Source of the DNA: Cyclobacteriaceae bacterium
GTDB taxonomy: Bacteria; Bacteroidota; Bacteroidia; Cytophagales; Cyclobacteriaceae
Assembly (NCBI GenBank): GCA_016787565.1
Contig: JAEUUG010000013.1
Location: 280,212-344,211, forward strand
Reading direction: 5' to 3'
DNA length: 64,000 nucleotides
This document shows positions 43,024-52,225 of the stretch, in pieces. A program made the position numbers and the translations under genes. Position 1 is the first letter of the stretch, and every line of letters starts with the position of its first letter. The notes below the pieces were generated by a model that worked only from the letters and a program-made list of their open reading frames with translations, did not search any database and was not told the origin of the DNA.

Positions 43024-44437
43024 ACTCAGATGGTTGCTCAAGGTCTGTAATGGCAATGTTACCATTATTGTGGTTAAATTTATTCAAACCTGAAAAAAGG
43101 GTGTAATCAAAAAAACTATTAATATGAAATGCGGCTTCACTACCTACCACAATATGCCCAACTTTTCCTGCCACCAACCGTCTGTTTTTGCGGTAACTTT
43201 CAAGGGTTGAAATAGCTATTCCACCCGCCCCTTTGTATAGAGCTTCACGTTCCAATTTTGTAAACTTATCCTGGTCAAGTATCGGTACCATGCCATGGCC
43301 GACATGCTGATAATACATACGATTATCGGGACGTACGCTTAATAATGAATCACTCTTAAATAATGAAAGTGTGTTTACTGCATCATTCAGATTATCACTT
43401 GCCACAAAAGGATACTCTAACGATAATGTCATTATTGCCTCTGGTTGTACATTATGTTGTACCAATGTATCCAATACCAAATCGATTGTTTTATTAAGAG
43501 ATTCGTTAACACGCGCAAATGACTCCGGTCTTTTCACTACGATTAACTTGGTATACTGTGTAAGCGAAGATACATAGCTGATGATATTATCATCGGCAGA
43601 ACTTACAACCACCCATTGAATCGTATCTGCTTCACAGGCTTTCTGGATAGCATGCTCTAAAATGGTTTTTCCACTCCAGTGATACATAGGCCAATTGTTT
43701 CCACCTATAGATGTATTTCTTACCGGTATTATCACCACCGTTGGCGGCAGGTGAATGGAATGTTCCTGGATATAATTGGATTTTATTTTTTGACGTGTGC
43801 TAAGAATTTTTTCTTCGTTGGTTGTTAAGTTATTTCCATGTCGCCTGTAATAGAAGAGCGGCTTATTGATATTATTTACCTTATGATTGAGTGTAAATTT
43901 GATCCATAATTCGTACCCATCCTGGCAAGTAAACGCTTCGTTATACCCGCCTAATTTTTTAAGGAATTCCAAACGCACCATCGTACAGGCTCCATGTGCT
44001 GGCTGATCGTACAGGCTTACATCCGTCTCAAAGTCATGGCGCCTCTCCTCACCAATAATATTTCCATCAGCATCGATATAATAGTAATCAGGAAAAATGA
44101 GCCCCAGTTCGTCATCTGCGTCCATTGCAGCTACCATTGTTTCAATGGCATAAGGATCAAGAAAATCATCTGCATCTAAACGCATAAAGTATTTTCCTGT
44201 CGCTAAATTCATAGCTACATTGTTTGTTGCATTTAGTCCTTTGTTTTGCTGATAGATAACAGTGACATGGGGCGTATACCGGTACTCCTCCATAATATGT
44301 TTGCTATTATCTTCCGATCCATCATCTATTATAAAAAGCTCAATGTTTTTATGTGTTTGATTCAGTACACTTTCAATAGCTTGTTTGAGGTACTTATCGT
44401 AATTATAATTGGTTATATAAATACTTACTAAGGGCAT
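43013..44437 (-). CDS. Fusion of GT2 glycosyltransferase and NeuA-like cytidylyltransferase domain
   Basis: Residues 1-230 form a GT2 domain (VSIYITNYNYDKYLKQAIESVL, FIIDDGSEDNS, FMRLDADDFLDP with the DxD metal site). Residues about 240-474 resemble CMP-nonulosonate synthetases (VVIIPVRNTSIGGNNWP, LEHAIQKACEADTIQWVVVSSADDNII, VGSEAAFHINSFFDY). The nucleotide-binding loop, usually RxxSKGxxxKN, has Ile in place of the Lys, so the second domain may be non-catalytic or altered. This fusion would couple activation and transfer of an acidic sugar if both halves work. It is 3 bp from an acyltransferase gene. Confidence 0.82.
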   Translation of the reverse strand: MPLVSIYITNYNYDKYLKQAIESVLNQTHKNIELFIIDDGSEDNSKHIMEEYRYTPHVTVIYQQNKGLNATNNVAMNLATGKYFMRLDADDFLDPYAIETMVAAMDADDELGLIFPDYYYIDADGNIIGEERRHDFETDVSLYDQPAHGACTMVRLEFLKKLGGYNEAFTCQDGYELWIKFTLNHKVNNINKPLFYYRRHGNNLTTNEEKILSTRQKIKSNYIQEHSIHLPPTVVIIPVRNTSIGGNNWPMYHWSGKTILEHAIQKACEADTIQWVVVSSADDNIISYVSSLTQYTKLIVVKRPESFARVNESLNKTIDLVLDTLVQHNVQPEAIMTLSLEYPFVASDNLNDAVNTLSLFKSDSLLSVRPDNRMYYQHVGHGMVPILDQDKFTKLEREALYKGAGGIAISTLESYRKNRRLVAGKVGHIVVGSEAAFHINSFFDYTLFSGLNKFNHNNGNIAITDLEQPSEYEN

Positions 44438-44440
44438 AAA

Positions 44441-45067
44441 TTATTCTCTCTCTTTTACAATTTTTGCTGGCACTCCTGCCACAATTTGATAGGCGGGAAC
44501 ATTTTTAGTAACAACTGCATTGCTTCCCACTACCGCTCCTTTCTCAATTGTAACCCCGGGCAGCACCACTACATGGGTGCCTAACCAAGTATCGTTTTCA
44601 AGCACAACAGGTGCGTGGTCGTATCCTTGATCTTGTACAGCTTGCTCTTTAGACTTGTAACCATGCATACTGGTTTGAAGGTAAACAAAACCTGATATGA
44701 GCGCTTTATGGCCAATCCTTATAGAATCTCCTCCATTAATTACACTGTATAGTCCAATGCGAGCACCTGATTTTATTTCAATAACAGCAGCATTGGCAGC
44801 TAACAATCGAACACCCCTATCGATTCGAATATTATTCTCTATTACTACCATGGAGGAACCATGTGCTCTTATTTCTACATTTCTTCTAAACTCTACATTT
44901 TCACCAATGTGAACACTTGCCTTTGGATCAACTAAAATTTTTGGTATGCTATCAGTTCTGAAATTACGACCTATCTTCACTCTGGCACCAGCATAAACCA
45001 CCCGCGTGAGTATTGCGTTCCACGCAGGAAGAAATGTTCTAAGATAGTACTGGGTGATATTGAGCAT
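44441..45067 (-). CDS. Hexapeptide-repeat acyltransferase (WbbJ/LpxA-like)
   Basis: The 208-residue protein has a left-handed beta-helix of hexapeptide repeats (RIDRGVRLLAANAAVIEIKSGARIG...) and a C-terminal helix cap (ENDTWLGTHVVVLPGVTIEKGAVVGSNAVVTKNV). It resembles serine or sugar O-acetyltransferases. The start used is MLNITQYYLRT, 1 bp after the NeuB stop. Likely role: O-acetylation of a nonulosonate or another repeat-unit sugar. Confidence 0.87.
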   Translation of the reverse strand: MLNITQYYLRTFLPAWNAILTRVVYAGARVKIGRNFRTDSIPKILVDPKASVHIGENVEFRRNVEIRAHGSSMVVIENNIRIDRGVRLLAANAAVIEIKSGARIGLYSVINGGDSIRIGHKALISGFVYLQTSMHGYKSKEQAVQDQGYDHAPVVLENDTWLGTHVVVLPGVTIEKGAVVGSNAVVTKNVPAYQIVAGVPAKIVKERE

Positions 45068-45068
45068 A

Positions 45069-46082
45069 TTAATCAAAATCGATCCAAGTCATTTTTTGGT
45101 GTTTTGCTAACTCACGTTTTGCCCGCTTACCAAGTAGCTTCTCAAATTCACGAGCATCTATTCCATGATTGGGTCTTAACACCGTTAGATTCTCTTCCGA
45201 AAAAACTTCTCCAGCCTTAATATTTTTGGATGGATACACGGCTCTACGGAAACTAATATCATGTTTATTGTCCAATTCTATTGGCACTGGCTGCTTTAAA
45301 GCATTGCCTTGCAGTGCCGAGATCAACGCAATCTCACTAATCAATTCATTTATTTCTGGAGGTGTTAATGAGACTTTATGATCTCGAAAAACTTTGCCTT
45401 CGCGTGAATCCGTAAAATGAAACTCCAATATTTCAGCACCCATAGCTGTTGCATAATAAAGTGCTTTGCTGCCTTCGGTGTGATCGGAATATCCGATCGT
45501 AAGTCCTGTGCATTCTCGAAGTCTGCCCATTACATTCAGGTGGGCATCACCTGGTGCAATGGGATACATGCTCGTGCACTGCAAAATAGCCAACATGTCT
45601 TTTGCTTTGTAAACCGGATTAATAGATTGAATGTATCCAATGGTATCTAAAACCTCAGTCTCTGTTGATAGTCCTGTGGAAAGGATAATAGGCTTACCAA
45701 TTTGCGCAGTTTTCTTTACTACAGGATATGCAGTAAGATCGCCACTCCCTATTTTATAAACACTGATGTATTTATTTAACCAAGCCATAGAATCAATATC
45801 CCACACAGAACTGGTATAAAGGATACCTGCCTCCTTTACCATTTCTGCTAAATAAATGTGTTGTTCTTTAGACAATTCAAATTTCTTAAAGTGCCTATTG
45901 CGGTCCGGGCTCTCAATACTGGAGACCAATGTATCACCTGTGTATATCTGAAACTTAACATAGTCTACATTGGTATCAATCGCAAGCTGTGCTAACTTTT
46001 TAGCATACTCAAAATCCCCCTCATGGTTACCTCCAATTTCGGCTATGAGAAGGGGGCCGTGTTTTCCTTTAAAGGGGTTCAT
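45069..46082 (-). CDS. N-acetylneuraminate synthase family protein (NeuB/SpsE-like)
   Basis: The 337-residue protein has the PEP-condensing TIM barrel (LLIAEIGGNHEGD, YVKFQIYTGDTL, YKIGSGDLTAYP, LQCTSMYPIAPGDAHLN, IGYSDHTEGSKA) and a C-terminal SAF domain (SIRRAVY-type SFRRAVYPSKNIKAGEVFSEENLTV). These enzymes condense PEP with a hexosamine derivative to give a nonulosonic acid. No NeuC-type epimerase is in the window, so the exact sugar cannot be named. It overlaps the cytidylyltransferase gene by 14 bp. Confidence 0.92.
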   Translation of the reverse strand: MNPFKGKHGPLLIAEIGGNHEGDFEYAKKLAQLAIDTNVDYVKFQIYTGDTLVSSIESPDRNRHFKKFELSKEQHIYLAEMVKEAGILYTSSVWDIDSMAWLNKYISVYKIGSGDLTAYPVVKKTAQIGKPIILSTGLSTETEVLDTIGYIQSINPVYKAKDMLAILQCTSMYPIAPGDAHLNVMGRLRECTGLTIGYSDHTEGSKALYYATAMGAEILEFHFTDSREGKVFRDHKVSLTPPEINELISEIALISALQGNALKQPVPIELDNKHDISFRRAVYPSKNIKAGEVFSEENLTVLRPNHGIDAREFEKLLGKRAKRELAKHQKMTWIDFD

Positions 46083-46767
46083 GATCTATCTTTTTCCAAA
46101 TGGTAATAATTTCTTCGAGGTTATACAGCCAGTGTGGTTGTACAAACCGGCTCATAATCTTTTCAGTCCGGGTAAAATCATCTGGTGTATCTAGCGCCAT
46201 TTGTAATCCCGAAGCTTCCGGCAAAGTTCTGTTAAAAAAATGATATTGACGCCCTAATTTTTGTTCATATAAGCCTAATGTAACGTGTTCCTGATAAGCA
46301 TCTGAACTGGTAATAATCGGCAATTGCGACTTAAAGAAGGGAATGCTTACAATTTCGATACTCATACCTTTAGGGAAGGTGCGCTCTTTTACATTACTCA
46401 CAAAATCATATTTTCCTGTTTCGGCAACTTCCAGCATGGCGGCCAGCAATTTGATATCAACAAAAACATTATCACCATTAATGCGCACGGCATACTGCCA
46501 CTGTTTTTCTGCAGCTGCCTTGTAAAACCTCTCGGCAACATTGGCAAGCGAGCCTCTGTAACATGAAACTCCATAATCCTTACAAAATTTAGCTATTAAA
46601 TCATCCGAAGCTTCATCAGAAGTAGCCACCACAATCTGTGCAAGGGTAACTACCTGTAACAATCGTTCGATGATGAGTTGTAACACAGGTTTACCACTTA
46701 GGTTCATTAGCGCCTTGCCGGGCAGACGAGAGGATTTGTAACGTGATAGAATAACGATGCCTGTCAT
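46069..46767 (-). CDS. SpsF-like cytidylyltransferase
   Basis: The 232-residue protein has the nucleotidyltransferase signature VILSRYKSSRLPGKALMNLSG, with VVATSDEASDDLIAKFC and GDNVFVDIKLL. SpsF/NeuA-type enzymes activate acidic sugars as CMP derivatives. Unlike the domain fused to GT2, its P-loop keeps the RLPGK lysine. It therefore probably supplies the activated sugar made by the adjacent NeuB-like enzyme. It overlaps NeuB by 14 bp and the acyltransferase by 4 bp. Confidence 0.88.
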   Translation of the reverse strand: MTGIVILSRYKSSRLPGKALMNLSGKPVLQLIIERLLQVVTLAQIVVATSDEASDDLIAKFCKDYGVSCYRGSLANVAERFYKAAAEKQWQYAVRINGDNVFVDIKLLAAMLEVAETGKYDFVSNVKERTFPKGMSIEIVSIPFFKSQLPIITSSDAYQEHVTLGLYEQKLGRQYHFFNRTLPEASGLQMALDTPDDFTRTEKIMSRFVQPHWLYNLEEIITIWKKIDHEPL

Positions 46768-47309
46768 TTCCGTTCACCGATTTTTTTTGCAGGACTACCG
46801 CCCCAGATTTCGAATGCCGGAACAGAATGGTTTAGAACCGAGTTAGCTGCAATAACAGCACCATCTGCAATGCTAACTCCTTTTAGAATTGTTACATTAC
46901 TGGCAATCCATACATCGTTACCAATTTTAATGGCACTTGTTTCATTGGGTTGATGGTTAATCAATTGGTGCTTTTCTATTTGGTGGTTGCTGTCAACAAT
47001 ATATACAAATGGAGCAATGAGGCAGTCTTGTCCAATTTCAATTTTTTCTGACGCAAAAATAAAAGTATGGTACCCGACAGTAGTTCTACTACCGATTTGA
47101 ATTATTGCATTTTCATTACAACTGCATATCCGTGCTCCTTCTTTTACAACCACACCGTCACCTATAAAAATATTTCTCGGGAAGCGCATAAATTCCACAG
47201 ACTTATCAATGTAGACACCTCTTCCAAGCAGACCTAGCCTGTATTTGTGAACAAGAATTCGCAAATAATTGCGCCAGGAAAAGTTAAGGTGTTTATGCAG
47301 TTGAGACAT
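46764..47309 (-). CDS. Hexapeptide-repeat O-acyltransferase
   Basis: The 181-residue protein contains hexapeptide repeats (VYIDKSVEFMRFPRNIFIGDGVVVKEG...) with the NxHQI segment VDSNHQIEKHQL and the C-terminal IGNDVWIASNVTILKGVSI. This is the WbbJ/maltose O-acetyltransferase type. It sits between the flippase (22 bp) and the cytidylyltransferase (4-bp overlap). It likely acetylates a lipid-linked intermediate. Confidence 0.87.
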   Translation of the reverse strand: MSQLHKHLNFSWRNYLRILVHKYRLGLLGRGVYIDKSVEFMRFPRNIFIGDGVVVKEGARICSCNENAIIQIGSRTTVGYHTFIFASEKIEIGQDCLIAPFVYIVDSNHQIEKHQLINHQPNETSAIKIGNDVWIASNVTILKGVSIADGAVIAANSVLNHSVPAFEIWGGSPAKKIGERK

Positions 47310-47331
47310 CTTTCAAAATACTACTGTAAAA

Positions 47332-48777
47332 TTACTTACCGAAAAGCATCATAAGGTTTTTTCTTGCCTCGAAAAGAAAATTTCTTTTCATTAAGTAAAT
47401 GATTAAAATATACACCCCAATAACAAATAGACTTCTGACAAGAATACCGATAAATAGGCTGTTATATACAAAATATGGATCTAATATTAGTGCTGAAAAA
47501 ACAGCAATAATAAATGATACCAGTAAGGGATATAGGTCTAACAATTGTTCTTTGAAAGAAAAGCCAATCAATTTATTGGTATAGTAATTATTTATAAAAA
47601 TAGAAATAACAGCCATAAACAAATTAGTCATTACTAAATAATCAAACCCCAAATTAACCGTTATAAAAACGACTCCAATCAGGATAACCTTATTGATGAT
47701 ATTTATCCTTAATAGTAAGTCAGTCCTCCTTTTAACTTTTAAGATATTATGATTAATTGAATTAAAGGGACTAAATACCATAGCCACCATAAGCACCTGA
47801 AGTATGGGGGCAGCCGGGAGCCATTTTTTAGTGAGTAGGAATTCAATAATTGGTTCCGCTCCCACAATGAGGACGGCAATAATTGGTAATAAAATAAGAA
47901 TAGTAGATTGCTGAATCAAACGGTACTTACTTTTTAGTTGCTCATTATTATCCTGAAATTTAGCAAGTAAAGGATAACTGACAGTTTGAATTATCCCCAC
48001 TGTATTATTCAATGTAACTGTTTTAAATGATTCAGCTCTGCTATAAAAACCCAATTGAGATGGGCTAAAAAATTTACCTATTATTAAAGAAAAAATATTG
48101 CGGTGAATAGTCCCCAGCGCACTTATTACCAAAAGCCGAGAACCGTGCCTCCAATGGAATTTGAATAATTTTCTGTCAAATTCAAACACAGGCCTCCATT
48201 TAGAATTTAACCAGAGTAAAATATTAAAAAATAATATCTCCAAAATTGCTTGTATAACCAATGACCAAATACCGTACCCATACCAAGCCATAGCAAGTCC
48301 AATTATGCCGCTTATTATAAAAGCCGGCAGTCTCATTTTAGCAAGTATATTGAACGTTAAGTCTTTTTGAATAATTGTCTCTTGAACTATTCCTAACCCT
48401 CCAATAAAAGGAATAACGCCCAATACTCTGATAATATCCGTCAACTCAGCATATCCATAAAAACTCGCAACGTATGGAGCGATAAAAAAAATTACGAGAA
48501 GAAGAAAAACACTGACAACCATATTAAATAAAAATATGGTGCTATAATCTGATTGGGTACAATTCTGTTTTTGAATTAAAGAGTCGCGAAGACCGCCATC
48601 TATAAAAATTCTTGTGATGGCAATCACAACCGAGGCCATTGCCACTAACCCAAATTCATTTGGACTAAGCAATCGCGCTAAAAAAATAGTGATAACAAAT
48701 CCAATAAACTGACTGCCTGCACGGTCAATAAAAACCCAAAAAATACCTCTTGCGGCCTTCTTTCTTAAATCTTTCAA
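47332..48777 (-). CDS. Wzx-type flippase (MOP superfamily)
   Basis: The 481-residue membrane protein has about twelve hydrophobic segments and the N-terminal ARGIFWVFIDRAGSQFIGFVITIFLARLLSPNEFG pattern of oligosaccharide flippases. It moves undecaprenyl-linked repeat units across the inner membrane. The start is TTG (then KDLRKK), 7 bp after the tyrosine kinase gene; no in-frame ATG fits better. It works with the Wzy-like polymerase encoded at 31255. Confidence 0.9.
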   Translation of the reverse strand: MKDLRKKAARGIFWVFIDRAGSQFIGFVITIFLARLLSPNEFGLVAMASVVIAITRIFIDGGLRDSLIQKQNCTQSDYSTIFLFNMVVSVFLLLVIFFIAPYVASFYGYAELTDIIRVLGVIPFIGGLGIVQETIIQKDLTFNILAKMRLPAFIISGIIGLAMAWYGYGIWSLVIQAILEILFFNILLWLNSKWRPVFEFDRKLFKFHWRHGSRLLVISALGTIHRNIFSLIIGKFFSPSQLGFYSRAESFKTVTLNNTVGIIQTVSYPLLAKFQDNNEQLKSKYRLIQQSTILILLPIIAVLIVGAEPIIEFLLTKKWLPAAPILQVLMVAMVFSPFNSINHNILKVKRRTDLLLRINIINKVILIGVVFITVNLGFDYLVMTNLFMAVISIFINNYYTNKLIGFSFKEQLLDLYPLLVSFIIAVFSALILDPYFVYNSLFIGILVRSLFVIGVYILIIYLMKRNFLFEARKNLMMLFGK

Positions 48778-48784
48778 GTGCTAA

Positions 48785-51178
48785 TCAATCTTCAGAATAA
48801 TATCCTCCACCATTACCTTTCTTATCACGGTAACCATAGCCATACCCATACGCATACCCATACCCATATCCCCCGTACCCATAACCTCCATACCCATAAC
48901 CGGGGCCGGAGCGATATACATCATTTAACACCATACTCAGGTTTTTAATTTTTCCGTTGATGTATAATTCATCCACCATTTTTAGTACGGGGCGTGGTGT
49001 ATAATTCTGGCGCACAATAAACACCGTATGGTCGGCATATTTAGCCAGCACCAGTCCATCGGTTATAATAGCCAGCGGAGGTGTGTCAATGAGAATGAAG
49101 TCGTAGGTTTCTTTCAGCCAGGCTATCAACTCGTCCATGCGTGCATGAAGCAATAGTTCGCTGGGGTTGGGTGGCACGGGGCCCGCACCAATAATATCAA
49201 GACCGGGCACAGCAGTTGATTGAATAATCTCCTCGCGGCTAACCAGCCCTGAAAGATAGACACTCAATCCCTTTTCGTTGCCCAACCCGAAGTCGTCAAA
49301 GATTTTAGGTTTGCGCAAGTCGGCTCCAATAATTAAGGTTCGTTTTCCGGCCAGTGAAAATACTGTTGCCAGGTTAATGGTGGTAAACGATTTTCCCTCT
49401 CCGCTGAGCGAAGACGTGATCATGAATACTTTTTTGTCTTTGCCTTCTGTAAAGTAATTCAGGTTGCTGCGCAACGCACGAAACGACTCCGCTAAAGCGG
49501 ATTTAGGTTTTTCAAAAACAACCAAACTTTTTTCAGAAGGGTTATGCCCGATGCCCCCGATAAAGGGTATTGCCGTAACTTTTTCAATATCCTCTTTTGA
49601 CTGCACCCGGTTGTTAAAAACCTCGACAAGTACAAATCCAAGCAAAGGTAAAATGAACCCGATAGCACCAAATGTTGCGTAGTTCTGCATCACTTTAGGT
49701 GTAATGGCAGAGCCAGCCTGACGAGGCGGGTTCACCACAACAATATCTGAAGTGGTGGAAGCCTTTGATATGCCGGCTTCGGCCTTTTTCTGCTGCAAAT
49801 AGTTATACAAATTTTCGCTGAAGGTATACTTACGCTGAATATTCACAAGGGCCCGCTCGGCTTTGGGTAGCGCACGTAACTGCACTTCTATATGGTTGAT
49901 CTGCTGATCGATGCCGCGTTGCCTGATCTTGTCGGTTGCCCGCAACCCTGAAATGGCTTCGAGTAATTGCTGGCGTATTTCGGTTAGCGCGTTTTTCAAC
50001 TGCCGGCTCTTTTCGGTAAGCATCGGGTTTTGTAAATCTTTGGCCAGCGGCAACAGATTAAACTCATTTTGGATGGTTACCAACTGATTGGTCAGGGCGC
50101 TGATCACCCCATCGGTTATGCCAATACTGGTGGGCAATACCACCTGCGAATAATCGCTGGAGCGTTTTAGATACTTTTCAAGATAGTCGTAGTAGTTGGT
50201 AGCGAACACAACCACTGCACGCTGCTCGCCCAGCACTTTCAATTGTTCATAAAGTTGCTGCGCTTCCGCAGAAAGGTCTGTTACAAAATTTTTGCGCTTG
50301 AAGTTTTCGAGTGCACTTTCATAAAGGCGCAGGGAATCGCCTATGTCTTGTAATTGGGTTTCGATGAAGAGCAGGGAACGACTCGCGGCCTGGCTTTTCT
50401 TTTCCAAATCGTAGCGGTGATATACTTCAATCAGTTTGTTGAGGAAATCAATACCCTTTTGTGGGATGGGGCCGTTGATATCCAGGTTGACAACCGATGA
50501 GCCCTGCTGTGCCCAGCTTACTTTCAGTTGGTTACTGTAGGCAACAGCCACTGCCTCCGGGTCGCGGATGTACACTTTAAATTGTTCTCCGATAATGCGG
50601 GAGACATCTCCTTGCGGAATGACTTTAAACGTTACACCGCCACAGGTAATGGGCTCGTTAAACTGAAACACATCGTTCGTTTTGTTGTCTTCTGTATAAC
50701 AGCGCACTGTACCGACACTCATTACTTCCAGCAGTATTTCAGAACTGCGACCGTTGGAGAGTACAGCAATATCAAAGGGCAGGGTGTATTGCTCTACCAC
50801 TTTAATATTTCCTTCCTTTTGAATGGTTACCTGAAAGTTGAGGGCCTCTACTACTTCCTGCAATAACGGGTAACTGCGAATGATGTAGGGTTCGTTATAA
50901 AAATTCCGGTAGGCATTTACCAGTGGGTTGTTGTACAAAAAACGGGCATCAGTATTTTCGGCAGGTTCCCGGATAATGATTGAGGCCGTTACCGGATAGA
51001 TGCGCGTGGTGTACCGGTTAATCAGGTAGGCAACGGTAAGGGCAACCAATAAACTCAGCGCCACAAGGTACCAAAGCCGGAGGGCACGGAAGAGTACGCG
51101 CTTATAGTCGATGTCAAGCAGACCTCCGCCCGAAGGTTTACTTCCAAATTCTTCAAATGATGATGGTAGTGTACTCAA
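48785..51178 (-). CDS. Polysaccharide co-polymerase with tyrosine autokinase (Wzc-type)
   Basis: The 797-residue protein has an N-terminal Wzz region with a membrane segment at about 36-56, a long periplasmic coiled coil and a second membrane segment near 495-515. The BY-kinase domain carries Walker A SSLSGEGKSFTT (about 588-600), Walker A' LIIGADLRKP and Walker B FILIDTPP. The last 40 residues contain 13 tyrosines in GY/GGYGY repeats, the autophosphorylation cluster. It controls chain length and export with Wza. Start is TTG. The Gly-Tyr tail is encoded by a TACGGG/TATGGG-type tandem repeat. Confidence 0.93.
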   Translation of the reverse strand: MSTLPSSFEEFGSKPSGGGLLDIDYKRVLFRALRLWYLVALSLLVALTVAYLINRYTTRIYPVTASIIIREPAENTDARFLYNNPLVNAYRNFYNEPYIIRSYPLLQEVVEALNFQVTIQKEGNIKVVEQYTLPFDIAVLSNGRSSEILLEVMSVGTVRCYTEDNKTNDVFQFNEPITCGGVTFKVIPQGDVSRIIGEQFKVYIRDPEAVAVAYSNQLKVSWAQQGSSVVNLDINGPIPQKGIDFLNKLIEVYHRYDLEKKSQAASRSLLFIETQLQDIGDSLRLYESALENFKRKNFVTDLSAEAQQLYEQLKVLGEQRAVVVFATNYYDYLEKYLKRSSDYSQVVLPTSIGITDGVISALTNQLVTIQNEFNLLPLAKDLQNPMLTEKSRQLKNALTEIRQQLLEAISGLRATDKIRQRGIDQQINHIEVQLRALPKAERALVNIQRKYTFSENLYNYLQQKKAEAGISKASTTSDIVVVNPPRQAGSAITPKVMQNYATFGAIGFILPLLGFVLVEVFNNRVQSKEDIEKVTAIPFIGGIGHNPSEKSLVVFEKPKSALAESFRALRSNLNYFTEGKDKKVFMITSSLSGEGKSFTTINLATVFSLAGKRTLIIGADLRKPKIFDDFGLGNEKGLSVYLSGLVSREEIIQSTAVPGLDIIGAGPVPPNPSELLLHARMDELIAWLKETYDFILIDTPPLAIITDGLVLAKYADHTVFIVRQNYTPRPVLKMVDELYINGKIKNLSMVLNDVYRSGPGYGYGGYGYGGYGYGYAYGYGYGYRDKKGNGGGYYSED
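48830..48900. repeat. Tandem codon repeat encoding the Gly-Tyr tail of the Wzc homologue
   Basis: The plus strand shows repeated CCATAC and CCCATA units over about 70 bp. On the coding strand these are GGx TAy codons. Such a repeat can change length by slippage in multiples of 6 bp without shifting the frame, altering the number of phosphorylatable tyrosines. Confidence 0.6.
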
Positions 51179-51184
51179 CGACTT

Positions 51185-51976
51185 TTAATTTGTGGTAATG
51201 GAATAGACCAATAACAAGAGCGACAAGGAGGAAATGACCAAGCTCAAATTCTGACCAAAGTATTTCCGGTATGGGCGCTGACGCAAGGCTGGAACAACGA
51301 TAATGTCGTTTTGATAAACGTAGTAGAAGGGGGATTGAATCATATTTTCATCCAGCAAATTAATGTAGCCCACCTCCATTTGTCCGTTGCGTTGCCGGAT
51401 GATTTTAACGTTGGCCCGATCGGCCAGATCATCAATGCCTCCGGCCAATCCAATGGCTTCTGGCAAACTGACACGATTATCGTAAGATATTACCGTGCCC
51501 TCCTTTTTCACTTCACCTATTACCGTATACCTAAAATTAACAAGACGAACCTTTACTACTGGTGATTCCAGGTAAAGGTTGGCGATTTTCTGAAGACTAT
51601 CCTGTGCCTGAAATACAGTCAGTCCACTTACCTTTACTTTTCCCACTACCGGAAATAGTACCATCCCATCCTGATCCACTAATTCACTGGTAATGGCAAA
51701 ATTTCTGTTCCCGCCACCTGCTGATTGGGCCTCTACTTCTTTGAAAAAATTATAGTCTTCAGGAGTCAGGCTTTCAAAACGAATGTAGAGTGCATCGTTA
51801 GGCTGGATAAGGTATTCGAAAGATTGTTGTGGGTACGTGCGAACGACAGAGTCTTTTGGGAGTTGTCCGGCCCGGGCATTTACATCATTCTTTTGTAGAT
51901 AAACATACTTCTTATTGGTAACACAGGAACTGAAGAGTAACACTGCTCCAGCAAAAAGTACTAAAATCCGCGTCAT
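51185..51976 (-). CDS. Outer-membrane polysaccharide export protein (Wza-type)
   Basis: The 263-residue lipoprotein has a signal peptide ending in LLFSSCVT (lipobox Cys). A Poly_export domain follows (YLIQPNDALYIRFESLTPEDYNFF) and SLBB-type beta-grasp segments (KVSGLTVFQAQDSLQKIANLYL, RVSLPEAIGLAGGIDDLADRANVKIIRQ). A C-terminal hydrophobic segment (LSLVISSLSLLLLVYSI) crosses the membrane. It forms the export channel with Wzc. It is the first gene of the polysaccharide operon; a weak TATATTTA box lies about 40 bp upstream. Confidence 0.92.
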   Translation of the reverse strand: MTRILVLFAGAVLLFSSCVTNKKYVYLQKNDVNARAGQLPKDSVVRTYPQQSFEYLIQPNDALYIRFESLTPEDYNFFKEVEAQSAGGGNRNFAITSELVDQDGMVLFPVVGKVKVSGLTVFQAQDSLQKIANLYLESPVVKVRLVNFRYTVIGEVKKEGTVISYDNRVSLPEAIGLAGGIDDLADRANVKIIRQRNGQMEVGYINLLDENMIQSPFYYVYQNDIIVVPALRQRPYRKYFGQNLSLVISSLSLLLLVYSITTN

Positions 51977-52034
51977 TGTATAGAGAAAATGAATTTAAGC
52001 CTGTAAATATAGCAGAAAATATGGTGCGGGTGCT

Positions 52035-52222
52035 GCGGGTCAGTCGTTAACTGGTTGCCAGTTAGTCGGTCAGTCGGTTGCCAGTTGCTGGTTAGTTAGT
52101 TGCTGGTTGGTTGGTTGCAGGTCCACAGCCGGTCGGCCAGTTGCAGGTTAGTTGGATAGCCTAACGCAATACTTTTGAGATGGCCTCTAACCCGAAAGCT
52201 TGCAACCGGAAACCGGCAACCC
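52035..52222. repeat. GTTGC/GGTTGG-type low-complexity repeat between cysQ and wza
   Basis: The 249-bp gap between these genes contains many variants of GGTTGC, CAGTTGCTGG and GTTAGT, and ends with the word AACCGGCAACCC. It has no coding potential. The same family occurs at 31138, 54766, 55226 and 58738. It may separate the sulfate operon from the wza promoter. Confidence 0.6.
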
Positions 52223-52225
52223 ATC

